Positions 42,161 to 50,845 of a DNA stretch of 64,000 nucleotides are shown piece by piece. The number at the start of each line of letters is the position of its first letter. Positions within the stretch are counted from its first letter, which is position 1. The translations under genes and the position numbers were made by a program. The notes beneath the pieces are model-generated. The model searched no databases, had not been told where the DNA came from, and worked only from the letters and a program-made list of their open reading frames with translations. Origin of the DNA: Paenibacillus tundrae (GTDB lineage: Bacteria > Bacillota > Bacilli > Paenibacillales > Paenibacillaceae); the NCBI RefSeq assembly GCF_036884255.1, contig NZ_CP145605.1, positions 2,666,001 through 2,730,000 of the forward strand, in the 5' to 3' direction.

Positions 42161-42985
42161 TCAGGTACGCAAATAACGACTACCACCTACACGAACATAT
42201 AATTGTCCAGGTAATACAGGCGTCGATGGAGAACCTGGATTGGCATTATTGCTATTCGCAAAACGTGACAGATAATAAAAATCAGGGTAGATGACCGTAT
42301 CCATCAGATAGGCGGAAGTGCGGCTGCCTGGGAAGCGGAATTGGTTCAAGGTGCGTATGATTTGTTCACCACGAGCAATACCGATTCCGTGACCGTAATA
42401 CCAATCCTCACGAAGTTTAATCGTATTCTCTCCTTGCCACTCTGGGGTTTCGGGAGATACATCCGGATTTTTGAAATAGAGTACATCTCCAGGGAGCGCA
42501 CTGTTACTGCCGTTCTTCTCTGTTAAGCGTAGGTCGCTGTCATAGTGCCAGTCGAAGAGAAGCAGGTTGCGGAATAACGAATTAAAAGCATCTTCACGGA
42601 TGCTAGCCAGCACGCCACCATATAATACAATGACAGTTGCTGTTGCGCATTCAAAAGCGTACAAGGATCCGTTTCTCCAAATATCACGAATTCCTTCTGC
42701 GGGGGTAACGTTAGGTCTTAACTCAAAACCACCTTGGGCATTCCGGTTCCAGTAAACGGGATTACATCTGGATTGTTCGAACGAGGCAAAGCTAACACCG
42801 CTGGCATTAAGTCCCTCTGCTGCTTCGACAAGAGAAGAACGCAGTTTCCACTCAAAACGAAGATGCTCCATGGATTGGTACGTATACACTGTCGAACTAT
42901 TCTGGAGTTGTTGGAGCCAGTTCCATTCAAAGGGCGTCCAATCTGTGGGACTTAATTGGAGAGGTTGATTTGCAACAATAATCAT
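42161..42985 (-). CDS. tgl: Spore coat protein-glutamine gamma-glutamyltransferase
   Basis: A 274-residue homolog of B. subtilis Tgl: start MIIVANQPL, LRFEWKLRSSLVEAAEGLN, catalytic YAFECATATVIVLYGG (Cys113), DWHYDSDL, GDVLYFKNPDVSPETPEWQGEN and YGHGIGI. It forms gamma-glutamyl-lysine crosslinks in the spore coat. The C-terminus is about 25 residues longer than B. subtilis Tgl (PGSPSTPVLPGQLYVRVGG). ATG 42985 is behind GGAGG; a start 15 bp earlier overlaps that site. Presence of tgl marks a spore former. It converges with the IF-3-like gene. Confidence 0.93.
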   Translation of the reverse strand: MIIVANQPLQLSPTDWTPFEWNWLQQLQNSSTVYTYQSMEHLRFEWKLRSSLVEAAEGLNASGVSFASFEQSRCNPVYWNRNAQGGFELRPNVTPAEGIRDIWRNGSLYAFECATATVIVLYGGVLASIREDAFNSLFRNLLLFDWHYDSDLRLTEKNGSNSALPGDVLYFKNPDVSPETPEWQGENTIKLREDWYYGHGIGIARGEQIIRTLNQFRFPGSRTSAYLMDTVIYPDFYYLSRFANSNNANPGSPSTPVLPGQLYVRVGGSRYLRT

Positions 42986-43258
42986 AATTGATACCTCCAT
43001 GTCGTTGGGATGTACAGAACATATTCAGATGAAATCGCCTAGGTTTGTTTGAGAATATGGTGTAGCCTATAGGGGTCGAGTTAGTGGTTTATTGGCTTGA
43101 TGGGGTTACAAGATAAAAGATGTCGATACTTGCCAAAATTTCGTGCAAAAAAATCGTTATCAATGATAGGATTTGGGGTACTACTCTATAGAAGAAGTTA
43201 TGTATTGAAGTAAGCTTTCATTACGAAATGGTTGGATAACTGAAAAGGAGGATAAGCG

Positions 43259-46012
43259 GTGTCGAATCCAATTACACAGAACCGTTTGCTGTTCGAACAA
43301 TTATATACTCATGCGCCGATCGGCATTGCTGTTGCTTCACATGTGAATGGTCGTTGGCTCCAGCTCAATCCCGCCTTTTGTGAGATGTTGGGGTATCGTG
43401 AAGATGAATTAATTGATAAGTCAATCATACATATGATCTATGAGCCTGATCTGGATATGGATAGTTTCCGGTCTGAATTTTACGATATGACCAATGGTGT
43501 TACCATGATGTACGAAACGGAGTTCCGCTTGAAACGCAAGAATAATACGCTCCTATGGGCATGTGTACGGGCATGTATCGTCAAAGATGAGATAACGGAT
43601 GAGCCTTTATATTTACTTGTACAAGCAGCTGATATTTCGAAGCAAAAGGAAGCGGAGGAGCGTCTGATCATCCAACGCCAAAAATTGGAGGAGAGCAGCC
43701 AAATCTCTCGTATGCTCACAGAATCATCCTTGGATATGATTGCTATCCATGATGCGGATGTTGAGCGAACTTTCAAATATATTTCACCTGCCTGCGAAGT
43801 CATGCTTGGTTATAAACCGGAGGAATTAGTAGGTCACTCCGGCTTATCTGTCATATACCCAGAGGATATTCCTTTAGTGAAGGCATATGTTACGGGTCAG
43901 ATTCAAGGCCTTGCTCCGGATCGAATCAGTTATCGTCTCAGGCATAAAGATGGATCGCCAGTGTGGGCGGATACGTTAACACAATACGTGTATGATGAGC
44001 AGGGTAATCTTCAGGAGATGATTGCTGTAACCAGAGATATGACCGCTAGACAGCAAGAAGAGCTTCGTCAGCAGGAATATCAGTCACTATTTGACTACAA
44101 TCCATTGGGGGTAGCGTCTCTTGCTCCAGATGGGAAACTGCTTAAGGCGAACTCCGGGCAGGAGCAGCTTACTGGACATACCAAAGAGGAGCTCTTAGGT
44201 GGATCGTTTGAACATCTCATTGATCCGGTTGATCTAGAGAAGACCCGTTACTATTTTGAGGAGAGTGTGAAGGGGAAAGCTCAGAGCTACGAGATTGGAT
44301 TAATTCATAAAGATGGGCAGCGTATTGAAACAAATGTAATTAATGTTCCGATTATTCTTGAGGGACAAGTCGTTGGTGTATTTGGAATTACGAGTGATAT
44401 TACAGAATCTAAACGATACGTTGAGGAAATTGAAAATTTAAGTTATGAACGTGCCCTCATATTAAATGCAATGTCTGAAGGGGTTATTGGACTGGATCGA
44501 GATGGTCATATCATCTTCGCCAATCCGGCTGCAACAGAGATGATGGATTTCTGCCCGAGTGCGACAAATGGCATGCCGTTTGAGGAGATTATTTTGCAAA
44601 TGCAAAGTGAAGGCATTCCTTATCCAACAAACGAAACACCCATTGTGAAGGCTGTTCGTGAAGGACGTAGCCTACCAAGGTCAGAATCCGTTTTCTGGAG
44701 ACAAGATGGTTCCAGCTTCCTAGCAGAATTTCAACTGAAGCCTATTATGGATCAGGGAAAAACGAGGGGAGCCGTACTGGTCTTTCGTGACATGACAAGT
44801 GTGAATGAGATCATTCGGGCGAAGGAAGTAGCTGAGCATGCCGACAAAGCCAAGTCTGAATTCCTAGCAATCATGAGTCATGAGCTGCGCACACCTCTGA
44901 ATGGTATTATGGGAATGGCACACTTATTAAAGGAAACAGAACTCGATGAAGAACAACATGGATTTGCCGAGATCATTATTGATAGCGGGGAATCATTACT
45001 GCATATTCTCAATGAGATTTTGGATTTTAGCAAGATTGAAGCTGGTAAAATGGATCTTGCACGTGAAGCGGTTGATCTAAGAGAGATGACAGCGGGTGTC
45101 ATGGAGCTGTTTGCACTGCGAGCATCCGAAAAAAATATTGAATTATACTGTGAAATATCGGACCAGGTTCCTGAGCGTATAAGAGGGGACGAAACGCGTA
45201 TCCGCCAAGTGCTCATTAACCTAGTTGGCAATGCGGTCAAATTCACGGATAAGGGCAATATTCAGATCCATATGAATGTAAGTCCAGCAGAATGCGAGAA
45301 TGAGGATCGGCTCACACTGGCATTTACAGTGAAGGATACAGGAATCGGTATACCTCTTGAGAAGCAGCATCAACTATTCCAATCGTTCTCTCAGCTGGAT
45401 CCTTCCATTAATCGCAAGTACGGAGGCACAGGTCTGGGGCTCGCGATCAGTAGGAAGCTAGTGGAGCTAATGGGCGGTGCGATTGGCGTACAGAGCGATG
45501 CTGGCGAGGGAGCAGAGTTCTACTTCACATTGTCGCTAGAGCGCTGGAATGACGAATCTGGGGATCTTATAGAGGAATCCAATGAAGTGAGTGAACTCAC
45601 TGATCAGTCACGTCAAGCTGCGGGGATTAAAATCTTAGTGGCAGAGGATCAACAGTTGAACAGTCACCTCATGGAGGAAATGCTGCGTAAGCACGGCGGT
45701 GTATGTGACATTGTAGAGAATGGTGAAGAAGCTGTGAAGGCGCTGGAACGGGAGCATTATGATCTGATCTTTATGGATATCAAAATGCCGATCATGGATG
45801 GCCTCGAAGCCACCTGCAAGATTAGGAAAACACATCCAGAAATTCCGGTCATTGCTGCCATCACTGCATTTGTTGGTGCTACAGATCGTGAAGCATGTTT
45901 GAAGTGTGGCATGCAGGATTTCATTAGCAAACCGTTCAGTTCTCAGGAGATACGTCGTGTCATGAATACATGGATCCCCTTTATCCGAGCTCATCAAAAA
46001 ACGTTAAATTAA
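43259..46012 (+). CDS. Soluble hybrid histidine kinase with PAS domains and receiver
   Basis: A 917-residue multidomain sensor without membrane helices. In order: four PAS domains (about residues 10-125, 150-270, 275-390, 395-520; e.g. FEQLYTHAPIGIAVASHV, ILNAMSEGVIGLDRDGHIIF), HisKA with IMSHELRTPLNG (His541), HATPase_c with DTGIGIPLEKQ and GGTGLGLAISRKLVE, and a C-terminal receiver with DLIFMDIKMPIMDG (Asp840). It senses a cytosolic cue, autophosphorylates and passes phosphate to its own receiver. GTG start 7 bp behind AAGGAGG. No response regulator or phosphotransferase gene adjoins, and a terminator follows. The signal and partner are unknown. Confidence 0.92.
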   Translation: MSNPITQNRLLFEQLYTHAPIGIAVASHVNGRWLQLNPAFCEMLGYREDELIDKSIIHMIYEPDLDMDSFRSEFYDMTNGVTMMYETEFRLKRKNNTLLWACVRACIVKDEITDEPLYLLVQAADISKQKEAEERLIIQRQKLEESSQISRMLTESSLDMIAIHDADVERTFKYISPACEVMLGYKPEELVGHSGLSVIYPEDIPLVKAYVTGQIQGLAPDRISYRLRHKDGSPVWADTLTQYVYDEQGNLQEMIAVTRDMTARQQEELRQQEYQSLFDYNPLGVASLAPDGKLLKANSGQEQLTGHTKEELLGGSFEHLIDPVDLEKTRYYFEESVKGKAQSYEIGLIHKDGQRIETNVINVPIILEGQVVGVFGITSDITESKRYVEEIENLSYERALILNAMSEGVIGLDRDGHIIFANPAATEMMDFCPSATNGMPFEEIILQMQSEGIPYPTNETPIVKAVREGRSLPRSESVFWRQDGSSFLAEFQLKPIMDQGKTRGAVLVFRDMTSVNEIIRAKEVAEHADKAKSEFLAIMSHELRTPLNGIMGMAHLLKETELDEEQHGFAEIIIDSGESLLHILNEILDFSKIEAGKMDLAREAVDLREMTAGVMELFALRASEKNIELYCEISDQVPERIRGDETRIRQVLINLVGNAVKFTDKGNIQIHMNVSPAECENEDRLTLAFTVKDTGIGIPLEKQHQLFQSFSQLDPSINRKYGGTGLGLAISRKLVELMGGAIGVQSDAGEGAEFYFTLSLERWNDESGDLIEESNEVSELTDQSRQAAGIKILVAEDQQLNSHLMEEMLRKHGGVCDIVENGEEAVKALEREHYDLIFMDIKMPIMDGLEATCKIRKTHPEIPVIAAITAFVGATDREACLKCGMQDFISKPFSSQEIRRVMNTWIPFIRAHQKTLN

Positions 46013-46052
46013 AGATTTTGAAGTAACCTAAGTGAATAACCCATAATTGAAA

Positions 46053-46095
46053 CAACCTGCCCCTAAGCTTAGAGGCAGGTTGCATTTCGTTTTTG
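46053..46095 (+). terminator. Terminator of the hybrid kinase gene
   Basis: CAACCTGCC/GGCAGGTTG stem with a 12-nt loop and a loosely T-rich tail (CATTTCGTTTTTG). Confidence 0.75.
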
Positions 46096-46130
46096 TAGGA
46101 GAACTATCCATCCGAGAAGGGCTTAAAAAC

Positions 46131-46343
46131 TTAAGACCATCCTCCGATTAACCCAGAGAGGGTTACACACTCATCATCTTCCAATTCTGCAATTAGCGTA
46201 AGTTCCTCTTGGTCAGTTGGGTCAACCGAGAACAATTCACGGCGTCCATCTTCGTGCACAATAATAACCAGTTGGTTGCCGCTTTTTGTATCAAACTGGT
46301 ACTTAACTCCAATACCAGGTAAAGGACATTCCCGGATATTCAT
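46131..46343 (-). CDS. Orphan KhtT N-terminal domain protein
   Basis: A 70-residue protein closely resembling the N-terminal domain of KhtT (YhaT), the regulator of the KhtU K+/H+ antiporter: MNIRECPLPGIGVKYQF, QLVIIVHEDGRRELFSVDP, ECVTLSGLIGG. KhtT is normally about 165 residues with a TrkA_C (RCK_C) domain that binds the signal nucleotide. Here the frame stops after the N-domain and no TrkA_C or antiporter gene is adjacent. ATG behind AGAGGTGA at 9 bp. It may be an independent small regulator or a remnant. The intact N-domain and start argue for the former. Confidence 0.75.
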   Translation of the reverse strand: MNIRECPLPGIGVKYQFDTKSGNQLVIIVHEDGRRELFSVDPTDQEELTLIAELEDDECVTLSGLIGGWS

Positions 46344-46481
46344 GAAATACTGTCACCTCTTTAGCTTTTCCGTAATAAGTTTAACCGTTCACACAGTACG
46401 GATGTATTCTACTATCCCTAACAACGTTTGGCAAGTCATGATTCAAATTACCGACAATTATTTATCCTTACGCTATATATT

Positions 46482-47216
46482 TTAGCCATTTCTGCGCTGT
46501 CTGACACGTCTGCGACGCAAGAAAAACCAGATCAGCAATGCGAAGAGTAACATAAGGCCAATAACAGCTGCGATAATAATATTACGAATGTTCGGAATCT
46601 GTACAGTCAAATCCAGTGTATTCCGGTTGAGTGGGGAAATGTGCCACGTTAGTGTTTTACCCCCATCGTCCACAACATCTGCGTTTGAATCCTTCGCTTT
46701 GATGGGGAGAGATAACTTGAAGTCGAAATTAACATCCTTTAATAATAGGTTTTTAAGAAAACTCGGTACTTTGTTAATCTGATCTTTGATGTTACCATCC
46801 GGCATGGATTCCATGACATCCGCTTCTGCAGTAAGGTGTAGTGTTGACGAGAACAAACCTGGTGTTTTGGATTGCTCGACCTTAATGCCTTGAGGTAAGC
46901 TTGACATATCAAAGTCGGTTGTGTTGCTTCTCTCATAGTGAGTGGTTGCGGTAAGCTGCTGCGTTTCTCCTTGCTTGGTAACTTCAGCTTCGAAATTGTT
47001 CTTCTTCAACGTATCGGCCAGCAGTGCCATCAGATTATCCTGTCCGATTTTGCCTAGCGCAGCATCGGTTACACTGAGATTCAGATCTAGATCGGATGAT
47101 CCATCTAGATTGACGGTTACATGGGCTTCTCCGTCTGCGCAAGCCGTTAACACGGATAACATCAATGTTAGTAAGATAGCGCTAAATAAGTAACGTAAAG
47201 GCATACGAATCGACAT
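46482..47216 (-). CDS. LppM-like lipoprotein with C-terminal membrane helix
   Basis: A 244-residue protein with a signal peptide and lipobox (LSVLTAC), an extracytoplasmic beta-rich domain and a C-terminal transmembrane helix (about residues 212-232) followed by a basic tail RRRRVRQRRNG. This layout matches the DUF3153/LppM-type domain proteins. The domain contains VTVNLDGSSDLDLNLSVTDAALGKIG at its start. Function unknown. ATG behind AAAGG at 9 bp. Standalone. Confidence 0.8.
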   Translation of the reverse strand: MSIRMPLRYLFSAILLTLMLSVLTACADGEAHVTVNLDGSSDLDLNLSVTDAALGKIGQDNLMALLADTLKKNNFEAEVTKQGETQQLTATTHYERSNTTDFDMSSLPQGIKVEQSKTPGLFSSTLHLTAEADVMESMPDGNIKDQINKVPSFLKNLLLKDVNFDFKLSLPIKAKDSNADVVDDGGKTLTWHISPLNRNTLDLTVQIPNIRNIIIAAVIGLMLLFALLIWFFLRRRRVRQRRNG

Positions 47217-47571
47217 CTAGTTCAACCTTTCAATGTAAAATCTTATTTCTATTTCATAGATTTATAGTATACACCGGATGTATAACAGATGAAACGTTGG
47301 GCATGGATTGCATTTTGTGATATGGTATGATTTGATCTGCATGCAAGGGGTGTCATTAAATCAGTACATAAGGTTCAGCATCGTTTGATGAGGTGTGGAT
47401 GCAGATGCCTAGAACGTGGAATAATGAATAACATATCATCCCGTATACAAATCCATTGATTAAAATTAAAGATTTCGTATTTTTGTCAATGTTCGGTCAA
47501 TTCAAATGGTGTTTCACCGTGTAAACTGGTAGTAGTGTGTAGAATATTCGGAAGCAGGGGGGGTTACATTC
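47217..47571. other. Intergenic region without recognised gene
   Basis: The gap between the lipoprotein gene and the 30-codon ORF is AT-rich. I see no conserved frame, terminator or clear promoter; a loosely palindromic GGTGTTTCACC-type stretch near 47509 is too weak to call. Confidence 0.5.
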
Positions 47572-47664
47572 ATGACTTACATTATTATTTTGGTTGCAAT
47601 TATGGTCGTGGGAATGGTCGGAATGGGCTGGTTTTATATGGTTGTGGACAAAGACAAAAATTAG
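47572..47664 (+). CDS. 30-residue single-pass membrane peptide
   Basis: A short frame starting at an ATG 8 bp behind a G-rich site (GGGGGGG) encodes a 30-residue peptide. It is almost wholly a hydrophobic helix (TYIIILVAIMVVGMVGMGW) followed by VVDKDKN. The layout resembles small membrane peptides of Bacilli, but no homolog is known to me. It may be expressed; proof would need expression data. Confidence 0.5.
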   Translation: MTYIIILVAIMVVGMVGMGWFYMVVDKDKN

Positions 47665-47841
47665 TCTGAATTATTGAATAGCATATGTAAGTAAGACAAG
47701 CTCATAAGCTGGCTTCGCGATAATGCGGCGCGGGCTTATTTGCGTTTGCGTATGTATCTAAGTAGACCTAACATGATTGTGTAACATATATGACCTTACA
47801 TGTTCTTCAATTTGACCAATGGACAAATATTTTTCGTAAAG

Positions 47842-47872
47842 TTGGGATTTTTAGGCTGCTCTTTTGTATAAT
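47842..47872 (+). promoter_or_regulatory. Promoter candidate of the M3 peptidase gene
   Basis: TTGGGA at 47842 and TATAAT at 47867 (perfect -10) are 19 bp apart, a little long. It lies 59 bp before the peptidase start. Confidence 0.5.
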
Positions 47873-47930
47873 AGGTTTAGTTTAACACGGGAATCTCCCG
47901 AATCTACCAAATAGGAAAGGGTGTACATAA

Positions 47931-49625
47931 ATGAAGTTTAGTGAATACACGTATACACGTCCCGATCTGGAACACATCAAGACCTCTTTCGGTGAACTGC
48001 TGAAGGGATTCGAAGCGGCGGCTTCAGTGGAAGAGCAAAGTGATTTTATGGACAAGATCAATGCCTTGCGCAGTGATTTCGAAACTCAGGCACAACTGGT
48101 CTATATCCGTCACTCCATTGATACCAATGATGAGTTTTACAAGGCAGAGAATGAGTTCCTGGATGAAAGTCAGCCTGTTGTTCAAGAGTATATTACTGAT
48201 TTTTACCGTGCGCTGGTGAATTCCAAGTTCCGTGCGGAACTGGAGCAAAAGTGGGGAATCCAACTGTTTCAGCTCGCTGAGCAAGCTTTGAAAACATTCA
48301 GCCCGGAGATCATTGAGGATCTTCAAAAGGAAAACAAACTTTCTACGGAATATAATCAGCTGATTGCTTCAGCCAAAATTCCGTTTGAAGGGGAAGAGCG
48401 TACACTGCCTCAACTGCATCCATTTGAGCTGTCCACGGATCGCTCGATGCGGGAACGTGCTTCAGAAGCGCGGTATACGTTTATGGCGGAGCATGAAGCA
48501 GAATTTGACCGGATCTACGATGAACTGGTGAAAGTGCGTACACAGATTGCGAAAAAGCTGGGGTATCCAAGCTATGTGGAACTTGGTTATGACCGTATGA
48601 ATCGTACGGATTATAACGCGGAGATGGTAGCGAATTTCCGCGCACAAGTCCGAGATTATATCGTACCTGTTGCAACCAAGCTGAGAGAACGTCAACGCAG
48701 CCGGATTGATGTGGATACACTCTATTTCTACGATCAAGGCTTTAGTTTCAAAACGGGTAATCCAACACCAAAAGGTGATCCAGACTGGATTGTGGAGAAC
48801 GGGAAACGGATGTATGCCGAACTATCACCAGAAACAGATGTGTTCTTCCAGATGATGACGGACAACGAACTAATGGATCTGGAGAGCAAAAAAGGCAAAC
48901 AGGGCGGTGGATATTGTACGTTCCTGAACGATTATAAAGTGCCGTTTATTTTCTCCAACTTCAATGGTACGTCGGGTGATATTGATGTGTTGACGCATGA
49001 AGCGGGACATGCTTTCCAAGTATACGAGAGCCGTAACTTTGCTGTGCCTGAATATAACTGGCCGACTTTTGAGTCTGCGGAAATTCATTCCATGAGTATG
49101 GAGTTCTTTACTTGGCCGTGGATGGAGTTGTTCTTCAAGGAAGATACAGACAAATACAAGTTCGATCATCTGTCCTCCGCGCTGCTATTTATTCCCTATG
49201 GCGTATCTGTGGATGAATTCCAGCACTTTGTCTATGCTAATCCTGATGCAACTCCGGCGGAGCGCAAGCAAGCATGGCGCAACATTGAGAAGACGTATCT
49301 GCCACATATTAATTACAAAGATAATGCGTATTTGGAACAAGGCGGATTCTGGCATAAACAGGGTCATATTTTCTCGTCACCGTTCTATTACATTGACTAT
49401 ACGTTAGCTCAAATCTGCGCATTCCAGTTCTGGAAACGCAGTAATCAGGATATGAAGTCTGCTTGGGCAGATTATTTGACGCTGTGCAAAGCCGGAGGAA
49501 GCCTGTCCTTTACTGGATTGGTTGAGCTTGCGGGACTTAAGTCTCCGTTTGAAGACGGCTGTGTCTCTTCTGTAATTGGAGATATTGAAGCTTGGCTGGA
49601 TGGCGTAGACGACAAGGCACTCTAA
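47931..49625 (+). CDS. M3-family oligoendopeptidase
   Basis: A 564-residue zinc peptidase of the M3 family with zinc site LTHEAGHAFQVY (HEAGH at residues 356-360) and downstream FESAEIHSMSMEFF providing the third ligand region. It differs clearly from the PepF encoded at 10434-12236, which has the WNLQDLF start; this copy begins MKFSEYTYTRPDLEH. It should degrade oligopeptides in the cytosol. Start ATG with AGGAAAGG upstream. Monocistronic. Confidence 0.9.
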   Translation: MKFSEYTYTRPDLEHIKTSFGELLKGFEAAASVEEQSDFMDKINALRSDFETQAQLVYIRHSIDTNDEFYKAENEFLDESQPVVQEYITDFYRALVNSKFRAELEQKWGIQLFQLAEQALKTFSPEIIEDLQKENKLSTEYNQLIASAKIPFEGEERTLPQLHPFELSTDRSMRERASEARYTFMAEHEAEFDRIYDELVKVRTQIAKKLGYPSYVELGYDRMNRTDYNAEMVANFRAQVRDYIVPVATKLRERQRSRIDVDTLYFYDQGFSFKTGNPTPKGDPDWIVENGKRMYAELSPETDVFFQMMTDNELMDLESKKGKQGGGYCTFLNDYKVPFIFSNFNGTSGDIDVLTHEAGHAFQVYESRNFAVPEYNWPTFESAEIHSMSMEFFTWPWMELFFKEDTDKYKFDHLSSALLFIPYGVSVDEFQHFVYANPDATPAERKQAWRNIEKTYLPHINYKDNAYLEQGGFWHKQGHIFSSPFYYIDYTLAQICAFQFWKRSNQDMKSAWADYLTLCKAGGSLSFTGLVELAGLKSPFEDGCVSSVIGDIEAWLDGVDDKAL

Positions 49626-49774
49626 GAGAATTCGAAGAGTAGCTTAAATGAGGTGAAATGGTACGAAGAATAATCCGCACTTGATCGGTATCGCATTCTG
49701 AGGTTAGAGCTAGCAGGACAGATTGGGATGTCTGTACTTACGAATACTCTTAGACAGAATGCGAGGGTTATATC

Positions 49775-50629
49775 ATGCTGTACTTAGTTCAAGATTCAAC
49801 TTTACTGAAACGTGTACAGGATCTTGTAGGTGATCGACAGGGGCATGTCGTTATGGGTGGAGTGCTTGCTGGACTTCAAGCCGGACGAGTATATGTCGAT
49901 CACCCAGATACCCTGGGAGGCGTGTTGATCTGGGCGAGACACGAGATGTTTTATTGGATTGGTGATCCAGACGGTTCATTATTTCATACACAGGTGAAAA
50001 AGCTATTGAGAGAGGATCTTCTGCCCGAAGCTCTGCGGGTTGGTGAAGAGATGTTGAATCTTGAGTTGCTTCCGACTCATGGAGGCAGTTGGGATTCTAC
50101 CTTACAGGTGACCTTTGCAGGCAAATTAGGCAAAGGTTATCGAATTCCATTCACCTTTGATCAGATGAAATTTCATCATTGGCTGCAGCAATATGCTTGT
50201 TTGGATATACCTCCCCAATATCAGGTTAGCGTGATCGATGCTACAGTGCTGGAAGAGGACGCGAGCGGTGTAATCCAAGAAGAGATTTTGAAATTCTGGT
50301 ATAGGGTCGATGACTTTATCCGATATGGTCTAGGAACCTGTGTCATGCTGAATGGTCAAGTCGTAGGTACATGTATGTCTGTATTTGTGAGCGATGAGCA
50401 TCACGAGATTGGCATTCATACGTACGACGCATTGCATCGAGGTCAAGGCTTGGCAACAGCTATGGCGACTTCTTATATACGGTTATGTCTTGAACGTGGT
50501 TATGTACCTCATTGGACAACCGAAGATTTTCGTAAGGATTCGATTGCGATTGCTCACAAGCTGGGCTTTGAGCAGGGAGAGGCATACCGTGTGTACTACG
50601 CGCCTATTCAAGAGCTGCTGAGAACCTGA
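49775..50629 (+). CDS. GNAT-fold N-acetyltransferase
   Basis: A 284-residue protein whose C-terminal half carries a GNAT domain of the PF12746/ZmaR-like group: GIHTYDALHRGQGLATAMATSYIRLCLERG (acetyl-CoA loop RGQGLA) and the final segment IAHKLGFEQGEAYRVYY. The N-terminal half is a smaller alpha/beta domain (DHPDTLGGVLIWARHEMFYWIG). It probably acetylates a small molecule. ATG start. A good terminator follows. The substrate is unknown. Confidence 0.8.
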   Translation: MLYLVQDSTLLKRVQDLVGDRQGHVVMGGVLAGLQAGRVYVDHPDTLGGVLIWARHEMFYWIGDPDGSLFHTQVKKLLREDLLPEALRVGEEMLNLELLPTHGGSWDSTLQVTFAGKLGKGYRIPFTFDQMKFHHWLQQYACLDIPPQYQVSVIDATVLEEDASGVIQEEILKFWYRVDDFIRYGLGTCVMLNGQVVGTCMSVFVSDEHHEIGIHTYDALHRGQGLATAMATSYIRLCLERGYVPHWTTEDFRKDSIAIAHKLGFEQGEAYRVYYAPIQELLRT

Positions 50630-50681
50630 ACTGAATCATCAAAATTTGAGTAAAGACTAAGAATTAAAAGCGATAACTAAG

Positions 50682-50716
50682 AAAGAGTTAACCCTTGGTG
50701 GTTAGCTCTTTTTTTA
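50682..50716 (+). terminator. Terminator of the GNAT gene
   Basis: GAGTTAACC/GGTTAGCTC stem with a short loop and seven T. Confidence 0.85.
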
Positions 50717-50762
50717 TAACTTTATTGCAGATAATCTGTAATGTAACATTTGTTAGTCTTAT

Positions 50763-50805
50763 TGTGATTAATTTCACTATATCTGAAAACGGATTCAGTT
50801 ACAAT
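50763..50805 (+). promoter_or_regulatory. Fnr/Crp-like box and -10 element of the Fe-ADH gene
   Basis: TGTGA-TTAATT-TCACT (50763-50778) fits the Bacillus Fnr consensus TGTGA-N6-TCACT. TACAAT at 50800-50805 is a good -10. With a start site 6-7 bp past the -10, the box is centred at about -41.5, the class II activator position used by Bacillus Fnr. Confidence 0.65.
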
Positions 50806-50845
50806 GAAGTCAGTTACAAATCAGGGTAACAGGAGGCTGGTTCAA

